Assembly: GCF_002998925.1 (NCBI RefSeq)
Contig: NZ_CP027228.1
Span: 620,001-684,000 of the forward strand
Origin: Mogibacterium diversum
GTDB lineage: Bacteria > Bacillota > Clostridia > Peptostreptococcales > Anaerovoracaceae
Direction of reading: 5' to 3'
DNA length: 64,000 nucleotides
The notes beneath the pieces were generated by a model. It did not search any database. It saw only the letters and a list, made by a program, of their open reading frames with translations, and was not told the DNA's origin. A program made the translations under genes and the position numbers. Positions 1-9,108 of this stretch are shown here, piece by piece; position 1 is the first letter of the stretch, and every line of letters begins with the position of its first letter.

Positions 1-929
1 CCTTTTGAATTTTCTGAAACTATATCGTCACTATCATCTTCTTCAGTATCAGATCGCTTACGTGCAACCTCATTAGATGCCTCTGCAAAAATTGAATTTC
101 CAACAACCTTAGTCACGAATTCGATGTTATCAAGTTCTTCAATGAGTTCATCTGCACTGTTGAATCTATTAGTTTGAAACTTATTTGTAGCCTTGAGAAC
201 AGCTCTTTCAAGTGCAGGTGGAATTCCATCCACATATTCATGTGGTGGCACAATTTCTTCGTTTATATGCTTGAGGGCTATGGATACAGGATTATCTCCA
301 TCGAATGGAACTCGCCCTGTGAGCATCTCATACATTACAATACCGAGTGAGTATATATCGGATCTTTCATCAACGTAGTTTCCTCTAGCCTGCTCCGGCG
401 AAAAATAGTGTACTGATCCGATGACCTTGCTGTTTGTCGAAAGTGTTGCGTCATTAACAGCCTTAGCAATACCAAAATCGGCAAGCTTTGCAACACCATC
501 AGATGTAACCATGATGTTATGAGGCTTGACGTCTCTATGTATTATCTTATTTTTATGCGCAATTCTCAATGCAGATGCAACCTGCTTAGTAAGGTCGATT
601 ACCGTACGGTAGTCTAGAGGTGCATCTTCTGCAATTATATTGCTTAAGTTACGGCCTTCAACAAGCTCCATTACTATGTAGTTAATATTTCCTTCCTTAC
701 CTACATCGTAAACACTTACTATATTAGGGTGAGAAAGTCCAGCAGCTGCCTGCGACTCTCTTTTGAAATTTTCAACAAACGAAGCGTCCTTTGTGAACTC
801 CGGTCTGAGTATCTTGATAGCGATGAATCTGTTTAACAGTCTGTCCTTACCCTTGTAAACGACTGCCATACCGCCATCACCGATTTTCTCAAGAAGTTCG
901 TAACGGCCAGATAGAAGTCTACTGCTCAT
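1..929 (-). CDS. prkC: Serine/threonine protein kinase, PrkC/Stk family (partial, cut by left edge)
   Basis: About 310 N-terminal residues are visible and the frame stays open to base 1, so the C-terminal part is outside the window. In this family that part is a membrane segment followed by PASTA repeats. The Hanks-type kinase domain is complete: glycine loop GDGGM near 17-21, ATP-binding Lys39, catalytic HRDVKPHN at 131-138, DFG at 151-153 and an APE-like SPE near 177-179. Threonines 162 and 165 lie in the activation loop. An acidic stretch (EEDDSDD) begins the juxtamembrane linker. The start ATG at 927-929 has GGAGG just upstream and overlaps the end of the PP2C gene by 11 bases, so kinase and phosphatase are translationally coupled. 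Family role: sensing of peptidoglycan fragments and control of cell wall and growth state. Confidence 0.95.
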   Translation of the reverse strand, partial: MSSRLLSGRYELLEKIGDGGMAVVYKGKDRLLNRFIAIKILRPEFTKDASFVENFKRESQAAAGLSHPNIVSVYDVGKEGNINYIVMELVEGRNLSNIIAEDAPLDYRTVIDLTKQVASALRIAHKNKIIHRDVKPHNIMVTSDGVAKLADFGIAKAVNDATLSTNSKVIGSVHYFSPEQARGNYVDERSDIYSLGIVMYEMLTGRVPFDGDNPVSIALKHINEEIVPPHEYVDGIPPALERAVLKATNKFQTNRFNSADELIEELDNIEFVTKVVGNSIFAEASNEVARKRSDTEEDDSDDIVSENSK

Positions 930-1665
930 TTGATTCCTCCAACATGTCAATACAGATTACTGAAATATTATCATTTCCACCGTTTAAGTTTGCTCTTTCA
1001 ACCATACGTTCAGCACAATCCTGCATATCAGAGCTTTCATTGAATATATCAAGAATTTCGCTATCTGACACTTCCTCATAGAGTCCGTCACTACAGATTA
1101 ATACTCTATCACTTGGCTCCATATATATATTGAAGCAGTCAGGATTGTTGTATGCATTTCCACCAATAGCTCTAGTGATTACATTTTTTTTATAATGATG
1201 ATCCGCCTCAGTACGTGTAATAGCACCCATCTTAACTAAATCATTTACATAGGTGTGGTCATCAGTAATCTGATGCACTTCATCCTTGTGAAGGAAATAC
1301 ACTCTGCTATCTCCCACATTGCCTACGTATAGAATTTTGTGGTCAACATATGCAAAAACGAGTGTTGTCGCCATTCCTACGTACTCTGGTTTTGTGTTGG
1401 AAAGCTGTAAAATACTTTCATTTACAAAGTTAACAGCATTTTCAAAATATGTGAAAATCGCTTCACTTCCCTCAACAAGTTCTATTGGGTTGTTGTACAC
1501 GTAATCTGCAAGGAAATCTACTGCTGCAGTGCTTGCAATTTCCCCGGACTTATTTCCGCCAACGCCGTCTGCCAGCATGAAAAATCTGCTATCCTTTAAT
1601 ACTTTTACAGCGTCTTCGTTCTTAGGGCGCTTCATGCCCTTATCTGTTAAATATCCTACTCTCAT
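919..1665 (-). CDS. prpC: PP2C-type Ser/Thr protein phosphatase (PrpC/Stp)
   Basis: A 248-residue single-domain, metal-dependent PP2C phosphatase. Visible motifs are NED at 16-18, LADGVGG at 31-37, GDSRVYF in the middle, SDGL near 192 and GGNDN near 232. Together these supply the aspartates that bind the two Mn/Mg ions. Length is normal for the bacterial Stp family. It has no signal peptide and should be cytosolic. It removes phosphates added by the partner kinase, whose gene overlaps its 3' end by 11 bases. The rsmB gene lies 29 bases upstream in the same direction, the usual Firmicutes order. Confidence 0.94.
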   Translation of the reverse strand: MRVGYLTDKGMKRPKNEDAVKVLKDSRFFMLADGVGGNKSGEIASTAAVDFLADYVYNNPIELVEGSEAIFTYFENAVNFVNESILQLSNTKPEYVGMATTLVFAYVDHKILYVGNVGDSRVYFLHKDEVHQITDDHTYVNDLVKMGAITRTEADHHYKKNVITRAIGGNAYNNPDCFNIYMEPSDRVLICSDGLYEEVSDSEILDIFNESSDMQDCAERMVERANLNGGNDNISVICIDMLEESNEQ

Positions 1666-1694
1666 TAAAGTCTTACCACCTGAGTAAATTAAAA

Positions 1695-2978
1695 TTATAA
1701 ATTGTTACACTTACTGATTTTACAATAGTAAAATCCTACTTGTTTATTATACGGTAAAATTGAATTGTATTCAACAATACTTGAATTTTCAAAGGAGTTA
1801 CAGAGCCTTGAAACTATCTGTTCATTTTCCCGCTTATTGATAGTACAAGTGGAATACACTAGCTCTCCTCCAGGTTTTAAATACATAAAGGCATTTTTTA
1901 AAATGCTGTACTGAATTTCATATAAACCTGGAAGCTCATTAAGATTAACATGTAGCTTTAATTCAGGTTTTCCAGCGATAACCCCAAGTCCAGAACAAGG
2001 AACATCTGCGAGTACTTTATCAAAACGTTCACTTAAACTCTTGTCGTATAGGGTGGCATCCATCACTTTTGTCTTAATGCAAGAAATTCCGAGGCGTTTT
2101 GAAAGCTCGTTTATGAGCTTCACACGATGTTCATGAATATCACAGGCAAAGATTTCACCTGTATTATTCATAAGTTCCGCCATTGCGGTAGTTTTACCCC
2201 CAGGAGCAGCACATATATCGAGTACTTTATCACCAGGTTTTGGACTTAGCATTTCCACACATCTTAGCGAAGAAGTGCTTTGAACTGTAAACATCCCACT
2301 TCTGAACTCTGGGATATTAACTATTGAACCATTTTCTATTATTATCCCATTTCGAGAAAATGGATTATCTCTAACTTTTATATCTCTAGTTGATAGGCAT
2401 TTTTTTAAGTCTTCACGATTACAAATTAATGAATTCACTCTTATGTTAAGCTCGGGTATATCGTAAAGACCTTTGATAATCTCCTCTATCTTCCCTTCAC
2501 CATATTGCTTAGAGATAAACCTGACAAGATGGTACGGAAAGGAATATTTATATGAAAATGACTCTAGGATATCTTCGGAATCAGGAATTAATAATATTGC
2601 ACCTTCACGTTCAAAAGTTCTAAGCATACCATTGATAAAACCTTTTACTGATGGTGAAATATTTTCAGCAAGAGTGACAGCTTCATTGACAGCTGCATAG
2701 TTTGGAATCGAGTCCATTTTTGCCATTGCATACATGCCCATACGCAAAATAATTAAATTCTTTTTCTTAATTCCCTTGATACCATTCTTTGCTAATCTAT
2801 CAATATTATAATCTAAAAGGATTGTATCCCGTATAACACCCTTAGACATAACACGAACGAAGCCCTGTGAGGATACTTCATGTTCCTTAAGCGCTTCGTT
2901 AATCGCAAGATTCGAGTATGAATTATCGCAGTATACACTACGAAGTACATCATATACTGCATACCAATCATTGTTCAT
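1695..2978 (-). CDS. rsmB: 16S rRNA (cytosine-967-C5)-methyltransferase RsmB
   Basis: A 427-residue protein with an N-terminal NusB-like RNA-binding domain (about 1-140) and a C-terminal Rossmann methyltransferase domain of the RsmB/Nop2 family. The SAM-binding segment DICAAPGGKTTAMAEL lies near 255-270. The catalytic cysteine motif PCSGLG is near 327 and the second cysteine is in STCTINKREN near 378. It methylates C967 of 16S rRNA using S-adenosylmethionine. The start codon overlaps the stop codon of the upstream protease gene by one base, so the two are coupled. Confidence 0.95.
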   Translation of the reverse strand: MNNDWYAVYDVLRSVYCDNSYSNLAINEALKEHEVSSQGFVRVMSKGVIRDTILLDYNIDRLAKNGIKGIKKKNLIILRMGMYAMAKMDSIPNYAAVNEAVTLAENISPSVKGFINGMLRTFEREGAILLIPDSEDILESFSYKYSFPYHLVRFISKQYGEGKIEEIIKGLYDIPELNIRVNSLICNREDLKKCLSTRDIKVRDNPFSRNGIIIENGSIVNIPEFRSGMFTVQSTSSLRCVEMLSPKPGDKVLDICAAPGGKTTAMAELMNNTGEIFACDIHEHRVKLINELSKRLGISCIKTKVMDATLYDKSLSERFDKVLADVPCSGLGVIAGKPELKLHVNLNELPGLYEIQYSILKNAFMYLKPGGELVYSTCTINKRENEQIVSRLCNSFENSSIVEYNSILPYNKQVGFYYCKISKCNNL

Positions 2979-3679
2979 CAGTCTCTATTTCCTCTAATCA
3001 GAAGAACTCTAATTAGTGCTGCCGCCGCAGTGGCTAATGCAGCAACATATGTCATCGCTGCAGCACTTAGAACTCTTTTGCTTCCAGCGTAATCAGAATC
3101 ATCGACAAGATTTAGTGCTTTCATCTGCTGTAGAGCTCTACTACTTGCATTTAACTCAACTGGAAGTGTAACAAGATGAAACAAAACGACAGCAACAAAG
3201 CAAAAAATTCCTATATTAAAAAACATATTCCCGTACTCTGTTGTAGATGAGAGAACAATGCCCAACAAGATTAAAGGCCATGATGTGTTTTGGGCAAAGT
3301 TAGTTACGGGTACAAGTGCATTTCTCATCTTGACAGGAGCATAACTAGTAGCATGCTGTATCGCATGCCCAACTTCATGGCAAGCTATACAAACAGATGC
3401 AACAGAATCTTGAGAATATATCTCCGAACTAAGATTAACTGTATTAGATCTTGGATCGTAATAATTAGTTAGTGCATCTCCATTCAAAACATTGATTGAA
3501 ACCTGCTGAAGACCGTTAGCATCAAGCATCGTTCGAGCTGCTTCAAAACCCGTTATCCCTTTGCTGTTTTCAATATCAGTATATGTTGAAAAGGCACGCT
3601 TTATACGCGCCTGCACTATCATCGTAAAAATCATTGCTGGAATTAACACAATCATAGATGAATAATATCCACCGAACAT
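2978..3679 (-). CDS. Zinc-dependent neutral membrane peptidase, YugP family
   Basis: A 233-residue integral membrane protein. It has an N-terminal hydrophobic segment (about 5-25), a soluble part with the zinc-binding motif HEVGHAIQHA near 120, then about three hydrophobic segments ending in a short basic tail. This pattern matches the YugP/DUF2268-like neutral zinc metallopeptidases, commonly found beside rsmB and fmt in Firmicutes. The substrate is unknown. Start ATG 3679 follows a GGAGG site. It lies 24 bases after fmt. Confidence 0.88.
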   Translation of the reverse strand: MFGGYYSSMIVLIPAMIFTMIVQARIKRAFSTYTDIENSKGITGFEAARTMLDANGLQQVSINVLNGDALTNYYDPRSNTVNLSSEIYSQDSVASVCIACHEVGHAIQHATSYAPVKMRNALVPVTNFAQNTSWPLILLGIVLSSTTEYGNMFFNIGIFCFVAVVLFHLVTLPVELNASSRALQQMKALNLVDDSDYAGSKRVLSAAAMTYVAALATAAAALIRVLLIRGNRD

Positions 3680-3703
3680 ATCTCTATACCTCCAATATAA
3701 TAT

Positions 3704-4633
3704 TTATTTAAGACGCATTCCAACTTCTAGTTTGTTACCTCTAATAAAATCTGAAACGCTCATCCTCTTCTTGCCTTGCAATTGAACTTCCCTAATTTCA
3801 AGCGTCCCATTGGTGCACTTCACGGTAAATTTTTCCTTGTCAACACTGGTAATCACACCAAAATCAGCATTTATATCGACATCATCTATTGGTAAAACAT
3901 CAAAAAGCTTAAGGACTTTATCTCCGATATTGGTAAATGTACCTGGCCAAATTTTAAAGGCACGCACTTTATTATCAATTTCAGCAGCTGAGGAATTAAA
4001 ATCAGTATATCCATCTTCTTTGCGAATCATGTGAGCATATGATGAAGCTGAGTCGTCTTGTTTTGTGTACGTTGCTTGACCTTCAGCTATTAAATCAATC
4101 GTTTTAACGACTAACCTAGCCCCACATTCAGCAAGTTCCTCAGATAAGGTAATTATATCTTTCCTTCCCACTTCAACCTCTTCTGCACTGATTATATCTC
4201 CTGTATCAAGTCCAAGCTCCATCTGCATGATAGTAACGCCTGTCTTGTCCTTGCCATCCAGTATGGCATATTGCATTGGCGCAGCACCTCTATACTCTGG
4301 AAGAATAGATCCATGGATATTAATGCATCCGTAAACTGGTATGTCTAGAACCTCCTTAGGAAGTATTTGCCCAAAAGCTGCAACTACAATTAGATCCGGC
4401 TTTAATGCATCAAGCTCTTGAATAAAATCTGGGTCATTTTTTATATTATTAGGCTGAGAAACCTTAATTCCACGATGAAGAGCACAAGCTTTAACAGGTG
4501 AGAAAACCACTTTTCCTCTATTACCTCGTCTATCGGGCTGTGTCACGACCAATTCCACATCATGCCCAGCGTCTATTATGCTGTTTAATGCTGGAACAGC
4601 AAATTCAGGAGTCCCCATATATATAATTCGCAT
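3704..4633 (-). CDS. fmt: Methionyl-tRNA formyltransferase
   Basis: A 309-residue enzyme that formylates initiator Met-tRNA with 10-formyltetrahydrofolate. The N-terminal hydrolase-like domain starts MRIIYMGTPEFAVPAL and contains the folate-site signature SILPEYRGAAPMQYAI near 108-123, with the catalytic Asn in CINIHGS and the Asp in LDTGD. The C-terminal OB-like domain (about 205-309) binds tRNA. Length is standard. It directly follows def, abutting with no gap; this def-fmt pair is a near-universal bacterial arrangement for starting and trimming formyl-Met proteins. Confidence 0.97.
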   Translation of the reverse strand: MRIIYMGTPEFAVPALNSIIDAGHDVELVVTQPDRRGNRGKVVFSPVKACALHRGIKVSQPNNIKNDPDFIQELDALKPDLIVVAAFGQILPKEVLDIPVYGCINIHGSILPEYRGAAPMQYAILDGKDKTGVTIMQMELGLDTGDIISAEEVEVGRKDIITLSEELAECGARLVVKTIDLIAEGQATYTKQDDSASSYAHMIRKEDGYTDFNSSAAEIDNKVRAFKIWPGTFTNIGDKVLKLFDVLPIDDVDINADFGVITSVDKEKFTVKCTNGTLEIREVQLQGKKRMSVSDFIRGNKLEVGMRLK

Positions 4634-5155
4634 TTAGTTTTCTTCCTCTGTATTTTCTTCGGCAATTTCTGCCATCATTTCATTGTATTGTTCAGTAGTG
4701 TATACTTCTTCCGCTACATCAGTATATACAATTCCATTCAAGTGATCATTCTCGTGCATTATACAAGTTGCAGCAAATCCAGAAAACTCATACTCATTAA
4801 TTTCACCTTCCAGATTCATAGCTTTAAGCCTAACTCTGTTCGGTCTCTTAAGCATTCCTATATATCCCGGTACACTAAGACATCCTTCTGCTGATTCCTG
4901 CTCCCCTTCCGTTTCGATTATCTCAGGGTTAATCATTACATATTCTTGATCAAAGTTTTCAAGTTCTGGTCTGCAAACGAAGATCCTTTTCATAACCCCT
5001 ACTTGAGGTGCCGCAAGCCCAACACCATCAGCCTCTCTCATGGTCTCGAGCATATCATTACATAATACTTTAATCCTATCTGTAATCTTGGAAACGGGCT
5101 TACAATTCTTTGTTAGAATCTCATCTCCTCTAATTACTATTTTCCTTAGTGCCAT
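4634..5155 (-). CDS. def: Peptide deformylase
   Basis: A 173-residue metalloenzyme that removes the formyl group from nascent proteins. All three family motifs are present: GVGLAAPQVG near 44, EGCLSVPG near 91 (metal-ligand Cys) and HENDH near 134 (two histidine ligands and the catalytic Glu). The extended acidic C-terminal helix (about 150-173) is common in Gram-positive enzymes. It sits between priA and fmt in the same operon, with 25 bases separating it from priA. Confidence 0.96.
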   Translation of the reverse strand: MALRKIVIRGDEILTKNCKPVSKITDRIKVLCNDMLETMREADGVGLAAPQVGVMKRIFVCRPELENFDQEYVMINPEIIETEGEQESAEGCLSVPGYIGMLKRPNRVRLKAMNLEGEINEYEFSGFAATCIMHENDHLNGIVYTDVAEEVYTTEQYNEMMAEIAEENTEEEN

Positions 5156-5180
5156 AATACTCCCTTCAATATTAATTAAT

Positions 5181-7193
5181 CTAAATTATTCCATATGGAT
5201 TTATATCTAATTCAATATGACAGGTACTTCTATGTTTTATCATAAGTTCCTTGTAATTCATATAGGCATTAACAAATCCACTTCTAGTTCCTCTGGGTGC
5301 TTTTATCATAAAAATTACACGGTTCCTATCAGCTCCACCTCTTTGAGTGTCAAGCTTTGGCTCATAAATCGTTGTGCCCGTTGGTAAGTTTTTCATCGAT
5401 AAAAGATATTTTCTAAAATCATTGGCATGATCTAGTGTCGAACTATATTCAGTCTTTGAACCTTTTTTATCAACGAATATCACAGTGATAATATCAGAAA
5501 AAGGTGGATAGTTCATGTTTTTTCTGTGAGCTAGTTCTTGTTCATAAAAACCATAATAATCTCTATTTGCAGCTTTTTTTATTGTATCATCTTCAGGTTG
5601 ATACGTTTGAAGGATCACCTTACTTTTTCCACCTTCTCTACCTGCACGACCCGATACCTGAGTTATAAGCTGAAATGTTCGTTCCGGTGAACGGTAATCA
5701 GGTATATTGAGTGATGAGTCTGCTAAAATTATCCCAACTAAACCAACATTTTTAAAATCTAATCCTTTTGCTAATATCTGTGTTCCAACTAAAATATTGG
5801 TTTTGCCAGAATTAAAATGCCTGAGTGTTTTTTTAATCTCAGAACTGTTCTTCGCTGTGTCAAGGTCAAACCTCTCTACCTTAGCATTTGGAACAAGCTC
5901 TTCTATAGTTTCTTCTAAACGCTCTGTTCCTGTCCCTATAAAAGATAAGGTGCTATTTCCACACTCAGGACAAATCTCTGGAATCTTGAACTTGCGTCCA
6001 CAGTAGTGGCATATCGCAGCGTTATCTCTTTTATGATAGGTAAGCGTAATATCACAATCTGGGCACATCATTCTGTAACCACACTCAGGACATAGTACTT
6101 GTGTAGAGAAGCCTCTCCTATTAAGGAACAATATTACCTGATCGCCATTGTTTACAGTTTGTTCTATCGATGCTAGCAGCTTTCTGCTGATAACGCTTGA
6201 GTTTCCTGATCTTAGTTCATCCCTCATATCAACAATCTTAACTTCAGGCATAATGCTTTTACCAATTCTGTTTTTCATCTCAATAAGCTGATAAATGCCG
6301 TCCATGGCACGGTTATAGGAAACTATGCTTGGAGTAGCACTCCCTAAAACCAATGTTGCATTGTGATACTTTGCTCTTCTAAAAGCAACATCTACTGTCT
6401 CAAATTTAGGATTATGATCAGACTTGTACGTAGATTCATGCTCTTCGTCAATTATAATTACACCTATATCTGAAGCTGGAGCAAAAACTGCAGTTCTCGC
6501 CCCTACAACAATCTTTGCTTCACCGGATTTTATCCGCATCCATTCAGCGAGACGTTCACTAGTCTTAAGCTTACTATGCATTATGGCAACTTTATCCTTA
6601 CCAAAACGCTTTGAAAAACGATCGGCAATCTGTGATGATAGTGCGATTTCTGGGACTAGTATAATCGCTGTCTTCCCCTTAGCTATGGCATTTTTTGCAG
6701 CTCTAATATAAACTTCCGTCTTGCCTGAATTCGTCACACCATGGATAAGAAACGATTTACCAAGTTCATTATCAATCGAATTACATATGTCTAAGGCTGC
6801 GTACTTCTGTTCTTCAGATAAAGTTGGTTCATCCTCAAGCTTTGTTTCATGATATTCCTTAATATGATGGGGAATACGCTTACCTGTAACATCAAACATT
6901 CTAATAGCATCAATATACTTAACACCATATCTAGATCTCATCCAGATAGCAGTATCAATAATCTCTGGTGTAAGAGACCTATCTTTATCAATACTAATTA
7001 TTTCTTTAACCTTATCTGTCTCAATGCCTGGTGTAGTATCGATTGACACCACGTATCCTTCAGCACCTTTTGGTTTTCTAGCTAGAGGTATACTAACTTT
7101 GTCTCCCACATTAATATCATCAGGAGCCAAATAAGTAAAAAAAGAATCCATATATTCACTTTTATTATCAATTACGACATCGACATATTTCAT
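5181..7193 (-). CDS. priA: Primosomal protein N', replication restart helicase PriA
   Basis: A superfamily 2 helicase of about 670 residues that reloads the replisome at stalled forks. It has an N-terminal 3'-DNA-binding domain, Walker A GVTNSGKTEVY near 154-164 and the DEEH form of motif II (IIDEEHEST). A zinc region with eight cysteines in CPECG/CPDCD/CHYCG/CPECG pairs lies near 375-415, followed by helicase motifs V-VI (QVSGRAGREG) and a C-terminal domain. I placed the start at ATG 7193: its AAGGA site is about 9 bases upstream, whereas the alternative ATG at 7199 is only 3 bases from it. Confidence 0.96.
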   Translation of the reverse strand: MKYVDVVIDNKSEYMDSFFTYLAPDDINVGDKVSIPLARKPKGAEGYVVSIDTTPGIETDKVKEIISIDKDRSLTPEIIDTAIWMRSRYGVKYIDAIRMFDVTGKRIPHHIKEYHETKLEDEPTLSEEQKYAALDICNSIDNELGKSFLIHGVTNSGKTEVYIRAAKNAIAKGKTAIILVPEIALSSQIADRFSKRFGKDKVAIMHSKLKTSERLAEWMRIKSGEAKIVVGARTAVFAPASDIGVIIIDEEHESTYKSDHNPKFETVDVAFRRAKYHNATLVLGSATPSIVSYNRAMDGIYQLIEMKNRIGKSIMPEVKIVDMRDELRSGNSSVISRKLLASIEQTVNNGDQVILFLNRRGFSTQVLCPECGYRMMCPDCDITLTYHKRDNAAICHYCGRKFKIPEICPECGNSTLSFIGTGTERLEETIEELVPNAKVERFDLDTAKNSSEIKKTLRHFNSGKTNILVGTQILAKGLDFKNVGLVGIILADSSLNIPDYRSPERTFQLITQVSGRAGREGGKSKVILQTYQPEDDTIKKAANRDYYGFYEQELAHRKNMNYPPFSDIITVIFVDKKGSKTEYSSTLDHANDFRKYLLSMKNLPTGTTIYEPKLDTQRGGADRNRVIFMIKAPRGTRSGFVNAYMNYKELMIKHRSTCHIELDINPYGII

Positions 7194-7245
7194 GAACATG
7201 AATCCTTTCTTTATAAGATTTTAAATTATTGAACCATAATTGATC

Positions 7246-8256
7246 CTATAGTAAAAATATATTGTCCTCCGCACAAGCTTCAATCATATCATCTGGCCAT
7301 ACTGAAGCCTGCACTTCACCGATATGAGCCTTTTGAAGAAAGAACATACATATTCTACTCTGACCAATTCCACCACCAATAGACAAAGGAACATCGTTAT
7401 TTAGAACACTCTGATGGAACGACTGGCTAAGCCTATCTTCTTTGCCATCAATTTTGCACTGACGCTCCATGGCCTCCTTATCAACACGAATTCCCATTGA
7501 TGAAAGTTCTAGAGCATCATCGAGGACATCATTCCAAACTATAATATCCCCGTTCAACTCCCAATCATCATAGTCTGGAGCTCGTCCGTCATGCTTCTTG
7601 CCAGATGCGAGGACGCCACCAATTTTCTTGATAAATACAGCACCAAACTCCTTAGCTGCGAGTTTCTCACGCTCTTTTGGGGTGTTTTTCGGGTACTTAT
7701 CTTCAAGCTCCTGTGTGGTTACGAATGTAATTTCATTTGGTAACTCAATCTGAATATCTCTATATAGGCGATTAACATAATCACCTAGATTCTTCATCGC
7801 ATTGTAAATTGTTATAACTGTCTCTTCTAGAAATTCATCGGTTCGCTGATCTTTAGTTATTACTTTCTCCCAATCCCACTGATCGACGTAGATGGAATGT
7901 ATGTTATCAAGCTCCTCATCTCTTCTGATTGCATTCATATCGGTATATATACCGTGACCAGGCTCTACTTCATATTTAGCGAGCGCCATTCTTTTCCACT
8001 TAGCAAGTGATTGAACAACCTCTACCTGTTTCTCATCAATATCCTTAATTGTAAAATTTACTCTGCGCTCATATCCATTAAGATTGTCATTGAGTCCAGT
8101 CTCTGGAAATACAAATAAAGGCGCTGACACTCTGCGAAGCTGTAGACCATATGCTAGCTCTTGCTGAAAATAATCTTTAATCTTCTTAATCGCCCTCTGT
8201 GTCTCAACGTGATCAATAATAGGTCTATAATCTTTCGGTAGTACTAATTTCCCCAT
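7246..8256 (-). CDS. asnA: Aspartate-ammonia ligase (AsnA-type asparagine synthetase)
   Basis: A 336-residue enzyme that makes asparagine from aspartate, ammonia and ATP through an aspartyl-AMP intermediate, in a class II aminoacyl-tRNA synthetase-like fold. Recognisable segments are TETQRAIKKIKDYFQ-like sequence near the N-terminus, VDQWDWEK in the middle and the C-terminal GGGIGQSRICMFFLQK. Length is standard. RBS AAAGG lies upstream of ATG 8256. It stands alone between priA and queH, separated from both by short AT-rich gaps; I see no T-box or riboswitch. Confidence 0.96.
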   Translation of the reverse strand: MGKLVLPKDYRPIIDHVETQRAIKKIKDYFQQELAYGLQLRRVSAPLFVFPETGLNDNLNGYERRVNFTIKDIDEKQVEVVQSLAKWKRMALAKYEVEPGHGIYTDMNAIRRDEELDNIHSIYVDQWDWEKVITKDQRTDEFLEETVITIYNAMKNLGDYVNRLYRDIQIELPNEITFVTTQELEDKYPKNTPKEREKLAAKEFGAVFIKKIGGVLASGKKHDGRAPDYDDWELNGDIIVWNDVLDDALELSSMGIRVDKEAMERQCKIDGKEDRLSQSFHQSVLNNDVPLSIGGGIGQSRICMFFLQKAHIGEVQASVWPDDMIEACAEDNIFLL

Positions 8257-8313
8257 ATCCTAAAACCTTTCTATATAAAATTTATTTATTAATATTGTTA
8301 AACAGAAATATAG

Positions 8314-8979
8314 TTATCTGCTTTTCATCATAGCTCGTGCGTACTCACAGCCGCAAAATTTCTGCCTGTATAAACCGTATTTCTTCGAAAGCTCAATGCT
8401 TCTCCCAAAACCATTTTTCTTCTTAAAGTCCACATCCAAAAATTTGATATTATTAGATGCGCCAATACTCTCTCCAATTCTAAGTATAGAAGCATAGTCC
8501 TTGTGAGGGCTAACGGCCATTGCAGTTGCAAAATAATCCATTCCGAGGCCACTCGCAATACGTCCTGTCTCTTCCAACCTAAGCTCAAAACACACATCAC
8601 ATCGCTTTCCACCTTCCGGTTCATGACAGAGTGGTTGTGCTACTTTGATAAATTCTTCGACTTTATATTCACCTTCAATGTAATTAACATGCGTCCTTTC
8701 TTTGAACTCATCATTAAAAGCATCGATAAACTTTATCAGATTATCCCTGCGTAAAAGATATTCTTCCTGATCTGTAATGTTTGGATTATAATAAAAAACA
8801 GTAACATCATAGTCAAAAGCAAGCCGTTCGACGCAAGAAGTCGAACATGGACCACAGCATGCATGCAGAAGTATTCTTGGCTTCCTATTAGTTAAGTCAG
8901 TATGCATGTATACAGGCAAAACTTTATTTTGAAATTCATTCGTACGAAAACCCACATATGTGTCACATTTTTCTTTCAT
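8314..8979 (-). CDS. queH: Epoxyqueuosine reductase QueH
   Basis: A 221-residue protein of the former DUF208 family, the non-B12 enzyme for the last step of queuosine tRNA modification. Evidence is the N-terminal LLHACCGPCSTSC motif near 37-49, the conserved VFYYNPNI segment, EEYLLRRDNL, a Cys pair near CHEPEGGKRCDVC and the terminal FCGCEYA. These cysteines bind iron and an Fe-S cluster in characterised members. No other queuosine gene is in the window. RBS GAGG lies upstream of ATG 8979; the next gene is divergent. Confidence 0.92.
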   Translation of the reverse strand: MKEKCDTYVGFRTNEFQNKVLPVYMHTDLTNRKPRILLHACCGPCSTSCVERLAFDYDVTVFYYNPNITDQEEYLLRRDNLIKFIDAFNDEFKERTHVNYIEGEYKVEEFIKVAQPLCHEPEGGKRCDVCFELRLEETGRIASGLGMDYFATAMAVSPHKDYASILRIGESIGASNNIKFLDVDFKKKNGFGRSIELSKKYGLYRQKFCGCEYARAMMKSR

Positions 8980-9013
8980 TAGATGTACCTCTGAATTTTA
9001 AAATTATCTATTT

Positions 9014-9019
9014 ATTATA
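9014..9019 (-). promoter_or_regulatory. Possible -10 box for queH
   Basis: The 129-base gap between divergent queH and the radical SAM gene holds a perfect TATAAT on the minus strand here, but I see no good -35 at the right spacing. The rest of the gap is plain AT-rich DNA. Confidence 0.3.
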
Positions 9020-9108
9020 CAAAATATTGTCGCTTTTTTCTATAGCAACAATAACAATATCAATATTTAGGAGTTATTTCACCAATATAATTTCAGCGAG
9101 GTTTATGT

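Noticed and set aside
8328..8624. 98-codon minus-strand frame inside queH
   Set aside because: It is an out-of-frame shadow of queH without its own start signals or family features.
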